NCBI RefSeq assembly: GCF_934230905.1
Contig: NZ_CAKQFJ010000005.1
Coordinates: 33,934-97,933, forward strand
Direction: 5' to 3'
DNA: 64,000 nt
From: an uncultured Veillonella sp.
GTDB lineage: Bacteria > Bacillota > Negativicutes > Veillonellales > Veillonellaceae
Part shown: piece by piece, positions 8,563-17,412 of the stretch
Position numbering within the stretch: position 1 is the first letter of the stretch
Layout: every line of letters starts with the position of its first letter
Program-made: the position numbers and the translations under genes
Notes under the pieces: generated by a model
Seen by the model: the letters and a program-made list of their open reading frames with translations, nothing else
Database searches by the model: none
What the model was told of the DNA's origin: nothing

Positions 8563-9309
8563 TCACTCTGTTTTAAGACCTTGTATAAAATCATAGGCAT
8601 GTACAGCCGCTTCTGTATCGACAAAATGAAATGGTTCCAATAGGCGACAGAATTTAAATAGATAGTCACGTTTGCGTAAGACCTCTTGCACGTGGAGAAC
8701 GGTATCCCGTGCACAGCGTGCAGAACTATAGCCATTCATAGCCGCATATAAGTAAGCATTCGGTAAATCACCTTCACGAATAAAGCTATGAATAAAAATC
8801 AGTAAATCCCATCCAGCAGGCGTGAACTCAGGCCAACGACGTGCGTTTTCCCAATCGAGAAACATCACTGCATCCTCGTCTGGATTATATACAATATCTC
8901 GTAATGCAGGGCGACCATGGGCAATCCCATAGTCATGAAGCATGCCAAGAGCTTTACCAAAGGCATAAAAAATATGAACAGCCATATCTTCTAGAGATGT
9001 ATCTTCTGGATGTTCCTGTGGTAAATGTCCATAATAGGTCAAGCTTTTGCCATAATTAGGTGTCACAAAATAATTTTCTCGAAAGCCTACAATTTCTGGC
9101 GCTAATGGTAATTGGGTACGCACAAAATTCATCATATAAAACTCATGATCAAAAGATGCACGAGGCGATGGTTTAATCCATGATGACCGGTTATTACCTA
9201 CAGCGCGTTTTACAAAAAACTCATTGCCTTGAAAAGTAACTAAGAATACGCGTCCCAATTCTTCTTCATTCAATTTACGGTCTATATATTCTAATAAGGC
9301 TTCGTTCAT
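8563..9309 (-). CDS. Kinase-like phosphotransferase (WaaP/RIO/APH fold)
   Basis: A 248-residue protein with a compact kinase-like core. VFLVTFQGNEFFVKRAVG near residue 25 supplies the ATP-binding Lys. The catalytic loop reads MLHDYGIAHGRPALRDIVYN, and LDWENA stands where DFG is expected. The loop pattern matches the lipopolysaccharide-kinase (Kdo/heptose) and RIO-like kinases, and aminoglycoside phosphotransferases more distantly. In a diderm next to an envelope glycosyltransferase, an LPS-core kinase is a reasonable guess. It is monocistronic with a strong AAGGAGG ribosome site. The substrate is not established. Confidence 0.65.
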   Translation of the reverse strand: MNEALLEYIDRKLNEEELGRVFLVTFQGNEFFVKRAVGNNRSSWIKPSPRASFDHEFYMMNFVRTQLPLAPEIVGFRENYFVTPNYGKSLTYYGHLPQEHPEDTSLEDMAVHIFYAFGKALGMLHDYGIAHGRPALRDIVYNPDEDAVMFLDWENARRWPEFTPAGWDLLIFIHSFIREGDLPNAYLYAAMNGYSSARCARDTVLHVQEVLRKRDYLFKFCRLLEPFHFVDTEAAVHAYDFIQGLKTE

Positions 9310-9370
9310 GAGACCTCCTTATGTCATCAATGCTTACCTATCTATTATATAATAAACACCATATATGTAT

Positions 9371-9407
9371 CAAATAAAGACCCCCTAGCCATAGCCAGGG
9401 GGTCTTT
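9371..9407 (-). terminator. Terminator of the fumarate reductase operon
   Basis: A strong stem (AAAGACCCCCT at 9376-9386, AGGGGGTCTTT at 9397-9407) downstream of the operon's last gene. It is nearly symmetrical and could also act on the plus strand. Confidence 0.75.
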
Positions 9408-9476
9408 ACGGTAATTATGATAATAGGTTTAATTTAGGTTTTATAAGCCAACTGAGGCACTCTAAATTAAAACGAA

Positions 9477-10352
9477 TTAACCTACAAATTTTGTCACTGC
9501 TGCAGTATCAGTTAAGTGACGTTTAGGCATGCCCATTTCTTCAGGAGTGATGCCAAGAGCAAGACCTACTAATTGGGACATATGCAAGATTGGCATATCT
9601 TTGCCACCGCCAACAACTTCTTTTGCTTCTTTTTGGAACATATCAAGTTGCATTTGGCAAAGTGGGCAAGGAGTTACTACGCAATCAGCACCTTCTGTAG
9701 CCGCATCTTTGTTGATGGAGCCAGTCATTTGCATTACGGAGTCATGTGCAGGGTATACAGCATGGAAACCGCAGCAATCAAGTTTACGAGAGAAGTCGAT
9801 TGGTGTAGCACCGATAGCAGAAATCAAATCTGCTAAAGATGTAGGCATTTGATAATCTTCGAAGCCCATTTCAGTTTGAGGACGAAGAATATGGCAACCA
9901 TAATATTCAGCTACACGTAAACCAGTTAAAGGTTTAACAACTTTTTCTTTCAATTTATCCAAACCGTAATCGCGGATCAATACCCATAAGAAATGAGTGA
10001 TATCAGTTGTACCGCGGTATTGTTTACCGATTTGAGCTAATTTTTTATTCACTTCTTCTTTTTCTTTTTCGTTATTGTCTAATTCGTTTTTAGCTTCACG
10101 AAGCATCAAAGTACAAGTGTTACATACAGTTAAAAGGTTCAAACCTTTTTCTTCTGCCAATGCAATGTTGCGTGCATTTGTAGCTAATGTAATTTCTGGA
10201 GCGATATCTTGAACGTGGGATGCGCCGCAGCAAGTCCAACCGTCAAGTTCTTCTAGTTCGATGCCGAGTTTTTTAGCTACTGCAACAGTTGCCATGTAAT
10301 CTTCTTTGGCAGCGCTTTCAAGAACGCAACCTGGGAAAAATGCGTATTTCAT
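9477..10352 (-). CDS. sdhE: Fumarate reductase/succinate dehydrogenase E subunit, HdrB-like
   Basis: The third subunit of a non-classical (E-type) succinate:quinone oxidoreductase; it replaces the haem-containing anchor found in C/D types. It is a CCG-domain protein (291 residues) related to heterodisulfide reductase subunit B. The first cysteine module is GCV near residue 8, WTCCGASH near residue 40 and CNTC near residue 78. The second is YYGCH near residue 151, LDCCGFH near residue 192 and TPCPLC near residue 227. These modules bind iron-sulfur clusters. The protein is hydrophilic, so it should sit peripherally on the membrane. Its ATG overlaps the stop of the iron-sulfur subunit (TAATG), indicating translational coupling. 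No fourth (F) subunit follows. Confidence 0.88.
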   Translation of the reverse strand: MKYAFFPGCVLESAAKEDYMATVAVAKKLGIELEELDGWTCCGASHVQDIAPEITLATNARNIALAEEKGLNLLTVCNTCTLMLREAKNELDNNEKEKEEVNKKLAQIGKQYRGTTDITHFLWVLIRDYGLDKLKEKVVKPLTGLRVAEYYGCHILRPQTEMGFEDYQMPTSLADLISAIGATPIDFSRKLDCCGFHAVYPAHDSVMQMTGSINKDAATEGADCVVTPCPLCQMQLDMFQKEAKEVVGGGKDMPILHMSQLVGLALGITPEEMGMPKRHLTDTAAVTKFVG

Positions 10353-11314
10353 TATTTGCTTACCTCCTCAGCTGCTTTCATAAGTCTGCGAACACCATCA
10401 ATACCATTAACTGGTTTTTGAGGTACTACAAGTTCGAAAGGATTAATTTTGCTGTGTTTCCACAAACGTAATGCATAGAATGCTTGTTTAGCGGAATCTA
10501 CAACACCGTCAGATTTCAAGCTCATAGAAACTTCTTTCAAGCGACCAGTTTTGTAAAGATCTTCTTTGAAAGCAACTGCATGGCGAACGCCTTTACTATT
10601 TGTAAGACCAGCTTTAGTAGCTTCTTTACGCATGTTGGAAATATCTTGAGCAGGTTTTAAGTGTTTAGGACAACGGGAGATACAGTTCATGCAGTGAACG
10701 CATTTCCAAAGACCATTGTCAAATGCAGGTTGAATGTGAGCCATAGGTGCATCATCACGGCTATCCAATACGAAACGGTTAGCTTTAGTGAATACATATG
10801 GTTCCAAGAAATCGTCTTGACGTGCAGTCAATTTGTTACATTCAGATGCGCAGCAACCGCAAAGGATACATTCTGTACCAGCAACGAATTTTTTGAAATC
10901 AGCTGGAGTTTGACGAACGATTTTGTCGCCTTCGTTGAATTCTGCTTTAAGGAAAATCCAAGGAGCAACTGTTTTCAAACGATCAACTTTAGATTCCCAA
11001 TCAACAACTAAGTCGCGGATTACACGGAAGTTACCGATAGGAGCGATAGTTAATTCATCTGTACCATAACGTTCTGTCAATTCATCAATTTTAGATTCAC
11101 AACCAAGCATTGCTTCGCCATTTACGCGAATGGAGCAAGCGCCGCAAACTGCGGAACGACAAGCTGCCAAGAATGTTAATGTTGGATCTTGAGTATCTTT
11201 AATTTTTTGAAGGCCCCAAAGAATTGTACGGTCAGGTTCGTAATCGAATTTGAAAGTTTGTACAAACGCGCGACCTTGTTGGTAACGGTGGATATGATAG
11301 GTGATTTGTCTCAT
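10352..11314 (-). CDS. frdB: Fumarate reductase/succinate dehydrogenase iron-sulfur subunit
   Basis: The electron-transfer subunit (320 residues, longer than the usual 240-250). The plant-type [2Fe-2S] ligands are in CRSAVCGACSIRVNG and LGCES. The second and third cluster sites are CILCGCCASECN near residue 147 and CVHCMNCISRCPKHL near residue 209. It passes electrons between the flavoprotein and the CCG subunit. It begins one base after the flavoprotein stop codon and overlaps the next gene by one base, so the three genes form one tight operon. Direction of catalysis cannot be read from this subunit. Confidence 0.93.
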   Translation of the reverse strand: MRQITYHIHRYQQGRAFVQTFKFDYEPDRTILWGLQKIKDTQDPTLTFLAACRSAVCGACSIRVNGEAMLGCESKIDELTERYGTDELTIAPIGNFRVIRDLVVDWESKVDRLKTVAPWIFLKAEFNEGDKIVRQTPADFKKFVAGTECILCGCCASECNKLTARQDDFLEPYVFTKANRFVLDSRDDAPMAHIQPAFDNGLWKCVHCMNCISRCPKHLKPAQDISNMRKEATKAGLTNSKGVRHAVAFKEDLYKTGRLKEVSMSLKSDGVVDSAKQAFYALRLWKHSKINPFELVVPQKPVNGIDGVRRLMKAAEEVSK

Positions 11315-11315
11315 C

Positions 11316-13034
11316 TTAGTACTTCCTTTCTTGTGGTTCGTATTTAGTGAACACTACGTCACGTTCAGTTAATTCGTATTGACCGTCTGCACCTAATTTG
11401 ATCAAAGAATGTTTTAAGTATCTTTCATCATTACGTTTAGGATGGTCTTCACGGATATGAGCGCCACGGGATTCACGACGGTGTAAAGCGCCCATTGCAA
11501 TAGCTTTTGCTACTGTTAACATAGAACCGATTTCACAGTAGTTTACGAATGCCATGTTATAAGTACGTTCAGGGTCACCTACATAACAAGTTTTATAATC
11601 TTCGATCAATTGATCGATTTCTTTTAATGCTTCAGTAATACCATCTTCATTACGGAAGATACCTACTTTATTCCACATTGCATCAGCCAATGCATCGCGG
11701 ATTTCTACAACTGGGCGACCGCCTTCACGAGTTGTTACTTCAGTGAATTTTTCTTCCCAGTGTTTAGCAGCTGCAGCCAATTCTGCATCTACATTTGGTT
11801 GTTCATGTACTTCAGCATAGTCAGCTGCACCAGCACCGGATACTTTACCGAAAACTACGCCGTCAGCCAAAGAGTTACCACCTAAGCGGTTAGCACCATG
11901 GATGGAGATACAAGAAGCTTCGCCAGAAGCGAACAAACCAGGCAATTCACATGCACAAGTTTTGTAGTCTACTACGTCGATACCGCCCATTGTATAGTGA
12001 CATGTAGGACGAATAGGTACTGGTTGAGTCAATGGATCGCAGTGTTCGAAGCACATTGCCAAGTCACGGATACCATGAAGTTTTTCGATGATAACTTCAG
12101 GTCCTAAGTGACGAAGGTCAGCTACTACGTATGCGTTAAGACCAGAACCGAAACCACGACCTGCAGCGATTTCATCTTCGATTGCTTTCGCTACAACGTC
12201 ACGGGATGCCAATTCCATTTTATTTGGCGCATATTTTTTCATGAAACGTTCGCCTTCAGAGTTAAGAAGGTAACCACCTTCACCACGAACCGCTTCGGAC
12301 ATCAAGATACCAGTACGACCAAGACCAGTTGGATGGAATTGAATCATTTCCATATCTTTCAAGCCATTACCAGCACGGAAAGCTGCTGCCATACCATCGC
12401 CTGTGGAAAGGAATGGGTTTGTAGTACGAGTCCAGAAGATACGACCTGCACCACCAGTGGACAAGATGATTGCTTTCGCTTTAATTTGTTCTACGCGACC
12501 TTCTTTCATGTTCCAAACTACAGCGCCACCAACATGACCTTCTGCAGATTTAACAAGATCTAAAAGGTACCATTCTTGTAAGAAGTGTACGCCTTCTTTC
12601 AAGCATTGTTCGTAAGTTGTGTGCAAAATTACGTGACCAGTTTTATCCGCAGAGTAGCAAGTACGTGGATAGGATTGACCGCCGAAATTACGTTGCGCAA
12701 TTTTATTTTCTTCTGTACGAGAGAATGGAGCACCCATATGGTCCATTTCAAGTACGCCTTCTGGACAACGAGAGCAGAAGAATTCGATTGCATCTTGGTC
12801 ACCAAGATAGTCAGAACCTTTTACTGTATCGAAAGTATGTGTTTCAACTGTATCTTCAGCTGCTACATTGTTCAAACATGCATTGACACCACCTTGTGCC
12901 ATTGCTGTTGCTGAACGGGTTGGGAAAATTTTAGTAATAAGTGCTACACTTAAGCCTTTGCGACGACCAACTTCAAGAGCCGCACGCATACCAGCGCCAC
13001 CGCTACCTACTACTAGAACATCAAACTGTTCCAT
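11316..13034 (-). CDS. frdA: Fumarate reductase/succinate dehydrogenase flavoprotein subunit
   Basis: The catalytic FAD subunit (572 residues). The dinucleotide-binding motif is VLVVGSGGAGMRAALE at the N-terminus. Substrate-site motifs are FHPTG, AVRGEGGYL, CHYTMGGI and GANRLGGNSLA. Where classical SdhA/FrdA proteins have SHTxAAQGG, with the His that binds FAD covalently, this protein reads SATAMAQGG, so the flavin is probably not covalently attached. In an organism that makes succinate from malate and fumarate, the physiological direction is likely fumarate reduction. The start at 13034 has AGGAGG five bases upstream; an upstream in-frame extension is AT-rich leader. Confidence 0.94.
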   Translation of the reverse strand: MEQFDVLVVGSGGAGMRAALEVGRRKGLSVALITKIFPTRSATAMAQGGVNACLNNVAAEDTVETHTFDTVKGSDYLGDQDAIEFFCSRCPEGVLEMDHMGAPFSRTEENKIAQRNFGGQSYPRTCYSADKTGHVILHTTYEQCLKEGVHFLQEWYLLDLVKSAEGHVGGAVVWNMKEGRVEQIKAKAIILSTGGAGRIFWTRTTNPFLSTGDGMAAAFRAGNGLKDMEMIQFHPTGLGRTGILMSEAVRGEGGYLLNSEGERFMKKYAPNKMELASRDVVAKAIEDEIAAGRGFGSGLNAYVVADLRHLGPEVIIEKLHGIRDLAMCFEHCDPLTQPVPIRPTCHYTMGGIDVVDYKTCACELPGLFASGEASCISIHGANRLGGNSLADGVVFGKVSGAGAADYAEVHEQPNVDAELAAAAKHWEEKFTEVTTREGGRPVVEIRDALADAMWNKVGIFRNEDGITEALKEIDQLIEDYKTCYVGDPERTYNMAFVNYCEIGSMLTVAKAIAMGALHRRESRGAHIREDHPKRNDERYLKHSLIKLGADGQYELTERDVVFTKYEPQERKY

Positions 13035-13180
13035 AATGACCTCCTCATAACTACCTATAAAAAGAAAATTTCTTAGACTATCTAGATTCAAAAACCTTAT
13101 AAAAATTTTTGATAACCTAATCATTTTTCCTTAAAGAAAAGCCCCACACTTGTGTGATTTTTCTTATAGCTTTACATATA

Positions 13181-13210
13181 ATTATAGAGAGCATTGACGA
13201 GTATGTCTAA
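13181..13210 (-). promoter_or_regulatory. Probable promoter of the frd operon
   Basis: On the minus strand a TATAAT -10 box (13186-13181) is preceded, 18 bases upstream, by TTAGAC (13210-13205) as a weak -35. The predicted leader is about 140 bases and contains the 13134-13165 hairpin. Confidence 0.5.
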
Positions 13211-13534
13211 ACCTTATTATGCATAATTAATTTTAATAGCTCTAATTGATACTCTATATCAATTCATGTTTTTTATGATGAATATTGAACATTTTAATTA
13301 TGTAAAAAGTAAATTCTATTTATTTTTATGTATATCATTTATATTGATTCGGTTCCGAATTTTTTACTACGTTGATATCTATACAAGTCCAATAAATACT
13401 ATGATTTACCGACTATATCACGTAAAGAATACCATTTACTCTTATTAATATTTTTGAATTCCTACCAAAAATACACGGATTTTATTGCTCTTGTATATAT
13501 TAAAACCTCTCGATTTTAGTCTACTTTTTATTTA

Positions 13535-13549
13535 TGATAATTATTATCA
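13535..13549. promoter_or_regulatory. Fur-like operator (7-1-7 palindrome)
   Basis: TGATAAT-T-ATTATCA is a perfect match to the 7-1-7 Fur consensus TGATAATnATTATCA. It lies 325 bases upstream of the frd promoter and 374 bases upstream of the response regulator start, so its target is unclear. No iron gene adjoins it. Confidence 0.5.
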
Positions 13550-13816
13550 TAAGATTTTATTGTGATTTTCTTTACATCTTTCAAATTTAGTAAAATCGCC
13601 CTTATCTATGCATATACGGCAATCTTCGATATACTTTATTTTATAAAATCAAATATTTCTAGATAAAACTTATGTAGTCATGCAAAAGGTCTATTTATAT
13701 ATGAATATATAAGGATTTTAGCATTTATTACATTCATTTTTCACTCATTCCATTTGTATAAGGTATGATAATAGATAAATTAGTTATATAATATAGCTTA
13801 AATATGTTAATATTAA

Positions 13817-13870
13817 TTTAAATACTAATGTGTTGCAATTTTGATTTACGAAAATTGATTAGTATTTAAA
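13817..13870. repeat. Nested inverted repeat in the response-regulator leader
   Basis: Outer arms TTTAAATACTAAT (13817-13829) and ATTAGTATTTAAA (13858-13870) are perfectly complementary. Inner arms CAATTTT (13836-13842) and AAAATTG (13851-13857) also pair. The element ends 52 bases before the ATG. It could be a binding site for the regulator it precedes or an RNA hairpin. Confidence 0.6.
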
Positions 13871-13922
13871 TAGTATTAAAAGAGAGTTATATAATTTAAT
13901 CATACATAAGGAGAACAAACAT

Positions 13923-14597
13923 ATGAAGATCTTACTTGTAGAAGACGAAGAAATGCTGAATGGTATTACAGCCAAATATTTACGTGCCGAAAATATGACT
14001 GTCGATACATGCTTCAATGGTCAACAAGCTATCGATTATGTTAACACATCTAGCTATGACGTAATTGTTATGGATATTATGATGCCTGTTTTAGACGGCA
14101 TTAGTGCATTGGCACAAATTCGTAACGAAGGTAATACAACACCGGTTTTATTATTAACAGCAAAAGACTCTTTACAAGATAAAGTTACTGGCCTTAATAC
14201 AGGCGCTGATGACTATCTTGTAAAACCATTTGATCTTGAAGAATTAACAGCTCGTATTTATGCGTTAGCACGCCGTAATGCGCGTCATGCACAAAATGAT
14301 ATTAAAGTAGGTCCTTTGACAATCAATGTTCCTCAACGTACTGTAAAACGCGATGGCGAAGCTATCACATTAACAGCCAAAGAATTTGATTTATTGTACT
14401 ATTTAGCAAGCAATGAAAATATTGTTTTATCTCGACAACAAATTCTTGATCACGTTTGGGAATACGATTACGAAAGCTACTCTAATCTAATTGATGTATA
14501 TATTAAGGATTTACGTAAAAAGATTGACACGGATGAAAATGTGAAATTGATTCAAACCGTTCGTGGAGTAGGATATGTCCTCAAAACAGAAAACTAA
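13923..14597 (+). CDS. OmpR-family response regulator
   Basis: A 224-residue DNA-binding response regulator. The receiver domain (1-115) has the acidic pair DEE at 8-10, the phosphoacceptor Asp in IVMDIMMPVLDG near residue 51, the Thr in LLTAKD and the Lys in YLVKPFDLEEL. Residues 128-222 form a winged helix-turn-helix of the OmpR/PhoB type (LTAKEFDLLYYLA, SNLIDVYIKDLRKKID, RGVGYVL). It overlaps the downstream kinase gene by 23 bases, so the two are co-translated. The large palindrome upstream may be its own operator. The signal and regulon are unknown. Confidence 0.95.
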   Translation: MKILLVEDEEMLNGITAKYLRAENMTVDTCFNGQQAIDYVNTSSYDVIVMDIMMPVLDGISALAQIRNEGNTTPVLLLTAKDSLQDKVTGLNTGADDYLVKPFDLEELTARIYALARRNARHAQNDIKVGPLTINVPQRTVKRDGEAITLTAKEFDLLYYLASNENIVLSRQQILDHVWEYDYESYSNLIDVYIKDLRKKIDTDENVKLIQTVRGVGYVLKTEN

Positions 14598-15978
14598 GGA
14601 ACAAGGTCACGACCTTAATTCTATGTCAGGTGCCTTCAAGCACCTTTGGAATCGCATTCCACTAACATTTAAAATTATGTTGTGGTACACATTATTTTTG
14701 AGTACCCTTCTAATTTCTATGTCCATTTTTTACTATAACTATATAGGAACAGCACATAGCACAGAAATTCGGGATCGATTACAACAACAAACGCTTATTA
14801 TGTCTACAGACATTCGCAAGTTTAAACCTTATGAGGATGGCACATTTTATCTTGTTTACACGCAAGATGGATTAATTACAAAAGGCTATTTACCGGATGG
14901 ATTTCCAAACCAATCGAATTTATCGCTTGGACAGGTCGGTGAAATCGAAGCCAATGGTATGACATTTTACTATTACGATGTGCCTATCAATGCACCAAAT
15001 TACCGCGGATTCTTACGAGCTATTACGAGTCAAAAGATTACCGATAAAAATGGTGATACTTTATATGGTTTATTACTTATTAATATCGTAGCTTTACTAG
15101 TATCTTCCATTGGTGGTTATCTATTTATAAAACAAGGCCTAAAACCACTGCGAAAACTAACACATACAGCAAAGGTTATCGGGAAAAACAACGACTTAAG
15201 TCGCCGTATTGAATTACCCGAAATTGCCAAAGATGAAGTCTATGAATTGACTACAACATTTAACCGCATGTTGTCTGGTCTTGAGGATTCCTCCAATCGG
15301 GAGAAGCAATTCAGTTCTGACGTATCTCATGAATTGCGCACTCCAATCGCCGTTATCCAAGCTGAAAGTGAGTACGCCATCAAATATGCACGAACTCCAG
15401 AGGAAATGCAGGAAGGTTTGACACACATCTTAGAGCAAGCTAAGTTTATGTCTTCCCTTGTATCGCAATTATTAGACGTAGCACGATTAGAAAACAACTA
15501 CGAGATGAATGTGGCACCTGTTGACGTAAGCACTATGTTAAAGAATATGGTCCATGATTACACTCGATTATGTACTGAAAAAGATATTATAATCAACGCA
15601 GATATTGATAACGATCTAGTTATTACAGGTCATGAAGTATCTTTACGTCGTGCTGTCACTAATCTTATTGATAACGCTATTAAATTTACAAAATCAACAA
15701 TCAATATTACAGCGAAACGCAACAATTTATACTTAATTATTGAAGTTACAGACAACGGAATTGGTATTGAGCCAGATAATCTGTCACAAATTTTTAACCG
15801 TATGTATCAAACAGAGCAATCAAGAAACAAAAAATCTAATCACGGTATTGGCTTAGGCCTTTACTTTGTAGATAAAGTTGTTCATTTACATCACGGCACA
15901 ATTACAGCCAAAAGCGAGTTAGGAGTATTTACTACCTTCGCCATTACCCTTCCTTTGTCAGAGGCATTAATAGAATAA
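14575..15978 (+). CDS. Membrane sensor histidine kinase
   Basis: The partner kinase (467 residues). A transmembrane segment near 32-52 and another near 165-185 flank an extracytoplasmic sensor of about 110 residues. A HAMP domain follows (KQGLKPLRKLTHTAKVIG). The phosphoacceptor His is in SSDVSHELRTPIA near residue 252. ATP-binding boxes are visible: N (NLIDNAIKFT), G1 (VTDNGIGIE) and G2 (GIGLGLYF). The ATG lies inside the end of the response-regulator gene with a GGAG-type ribosome site. An internal ATG at codon 17 is a less likely start. The sensor domain is not one I can assign. Confidence 0.94.
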   Translation: MSSKQKTKEQGHDLNSMSGAFKHLWNRIPLTFKIMLWYTLFLSTLLISMSIFYYNYIGTAHSTEIRDRLQQQTLIMSTDIRKFKPYEDGTFYLVYTQDGLITKGYLPDGFPNQSNLSLGQVGEIEANGMTFYYYDVPINAPNYRGFLRAITSQKITDKNGDTLYGLLLINIVALLVSSIGGYLFIKQGLKPLRKLTHTAKVIGKNNDLSRRIELPEIAKDEVYELTTTFNRMLSGLEDSSNREKQFSSDVSHELRTPIAVIQAESEYAIKYARTPEEMQEGLTHILEQAKFMSSLVSQLLDVARLENNYEMNVAPVDVSTMLKNMVHDYTRLCTEKDIIINADIDNDLVITGHEVSLRRAVTNLIDNAIKFTKSTINITAKRNNLYLIIEVTDNGIGIEPDNLSQIFNRMYQTEQSRNKKSNHGIGLGLYFVDKVVHLHHGTITAKSELGVFTTFAITLPLSEALIE

Positions 15979-15993
15979 TACAATACGCTGTAC

Positions 15994-16066
15994 AAAAAAC
16001 ACCCTTCCAAATGACCGTTCTCCCAAAGAGAACATCCTATCATTTAGAAGGGTGTTTTTATTTTTA
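15994..16066. terminator. Bidirectional terminator between convergent genes
   Basis: AAAAAACACCCTTC and GAAGGGTGTTTTT pair as the base of a long hairpin, with a TTTTT tract on both strands, between the kinase (plus) and the DUF445 gene (minus). Confidence 0.85.
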
Positions 16067-16101
16067 CCCAATCAAAGGTAATTTTAAAAAATATAAACCA
16101 T

Positions 16102-17412
16102 TCAACCTAATAAGGCTAATAATGGCGTATACACGTACTCTAAAAAACTCCATACAACAAGACCCGCCACAGCACCTACAATGGCTCCATTAATACGAAT
16201 CCAGCTAAGATCATCCTCCACCTTAGATTCGATAAAATAAATAAATTTATCAGTACTAAGTCCACCAAGTACTTGGCGTATAATCGTTTCGATAAGATCA
16301 TAACCTTGTTCTAGCACATAGCGTGCAATATCATGTAATGTACTTTCAATACGATTTCGTAAATCTTGAGACTGACCATACACAGACCATAATTCCAAGG
16401 TGATATTCACGAGGACTTGAGCTGGTGTTTCACCATTCTCATCACCTACTAGCAGCAATTCCTCAACATATGGACATAAATGATGTTCGATGATATCTTC
16501 CCAATCTTGTTCATGGATCCATCGTGCCCACGCCTCATCAAGAGCATTACAAACCTCATGATTATTCTCTATATGGCGAATAGGATCTACCCACTGACGA
16601 AGCCACGCAGTTCGTTCTGGGCTATTAGGACGTTTCCAGTTTTCAAGCATAGCATACGACTCTTTAACGATAGCCTCAGCCATTTCATGATAATTGACAA
16701 CATCAGTAGCCTCTGACAAAGAAATCAAAAAATCTGCAAAGAACCCTTTACGTTTTCTCTTATGAGCCTCTTCTGCAACAACAGCAGTCAGCCACGTAAC
16801 CATAGCAGGGTGATTGATGCGCTCTTGAATCACATTCAAAACCTGTACAACCATACCTTCATAACGATTATGTTCACATAAATCTAGTAATACGTGTTTC
16901 AATACAGGTACAAGCGAATGTTTTTGTAACAATGCACGAATGCGCTTAGCACCCCATTGTGCCCACTCCTCATTTGTTTGAGATTTCCATAGCAAATGCA
17001 ATCCCTGATGAATAATAAGCCTTACTGTTCGTTGACCTTCCGGAGATAGTAGGAATTTTTCAAATATAGGTACAAATTGCACGTTAGCTAGCAATGCTTG
17101 GCACCGCTCTCGTGTAAGCATTTTAGTTTCCACTAACTTAATCACGCCATTGATAAGTCGTTCTTTATTACGTGGAATCAACGCTGTGTGATACGGAAAC
17201 CCTAATGGTTTTCGGAACAGTGCAGTAACAGCAAACCAGTCTGCCACACTTCCGATGAGAGCTGATTGCACCGCCCAATACAACGGTTGGTACCAACTTT
17301 CACTACCAAAGAAGAACTGGCCTACAAAAACAGCACAGTAAAGCACTGCCATCAAGCCCAAAATACCATTGGCCCGCTGTTTCAAAGTCCATGATGTAAT
17401 GTAACGAATCAT
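16102..17412 (-). CDS. DUF445 family membrane-anchored protein
   Basis: 436 residues of the DUF445 family (YheB/YjiN relatives), whose function is not established. A hydrophobic segment lies near the N-terminus. The family hallmark SVADWFAVTALFRKPLGFP is near residue 55 and is followed by PRNKERL. A long helical middle separates it from a closing hydrophobic segment with SWIRINGAIVGAVAGLVVW, the conserved C-terminal motif. Its start overlaps the stop of a second DUF445 gene by four bases (ATGA), so the two are translationally coupled and may form a heteromer. Confidence 0.85.
   Translation of the reverse strand: MIRYITSWTLKQRANGILGLMAVLYCAVFVGQFFFGSESWYQPLYWAVQSALIGSVADWFAVTALFRKPLGFPYHTALIPRNKERLINGVIKLVETKMLTRERCQALLANVQFVPIFEKFLLSPEGQRTVRLIIHQGLHLLWKSQTNEEWAQWGAKRIRALLQKHSLVPVLKHVLLDLCEHNRYEGMVVQVLNVIQERINHPAMVTWLTAVVAEEAHKRKRKGFFADFLISLSEATDVVNYHEMAEAIVKESYAMLENWKRPNSPERTAWLRQWVDPIRHIENNHEVCNALDEAWARWIHEQDWEDIIEHHLCPYVEELLLVGDENGETPAQVLVNITLELWSVYGQSQDLRNRIESTLHDIARYVLEQGYDLIETIIRQVLGGLSTDKFIYFIESKVEDDLSWIRINGAIVGAVAGLVVWSFLEYVYTPLLALLG

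Larger units (their letters stand above)
13035..13922. other. AT-rich intergenic region between divergent frdA and response regulator
   Basis: About 890 bases with no credible gene. From left to right it holds a leader hairpin for frdA (13134-13165: AAGAAAA/TTTTCTT arms around CACA/TGTG), the frdA promoter, a perfect Fur-type box at 13535-13549, and a large nested inverted repeat at 13817-13870 just ahead of the response regulator. The middle (13211-13530) shows no recognisable signal. Confidence 0.7.

Noticed and set aside
13266..13448. Short plus-strand open frame of about 60 codons in the frdA/response-regulator gap
   Set aside because: Composition is that of random AT-rich DNA, there is no ribosome site, and the protein resembles nothing.
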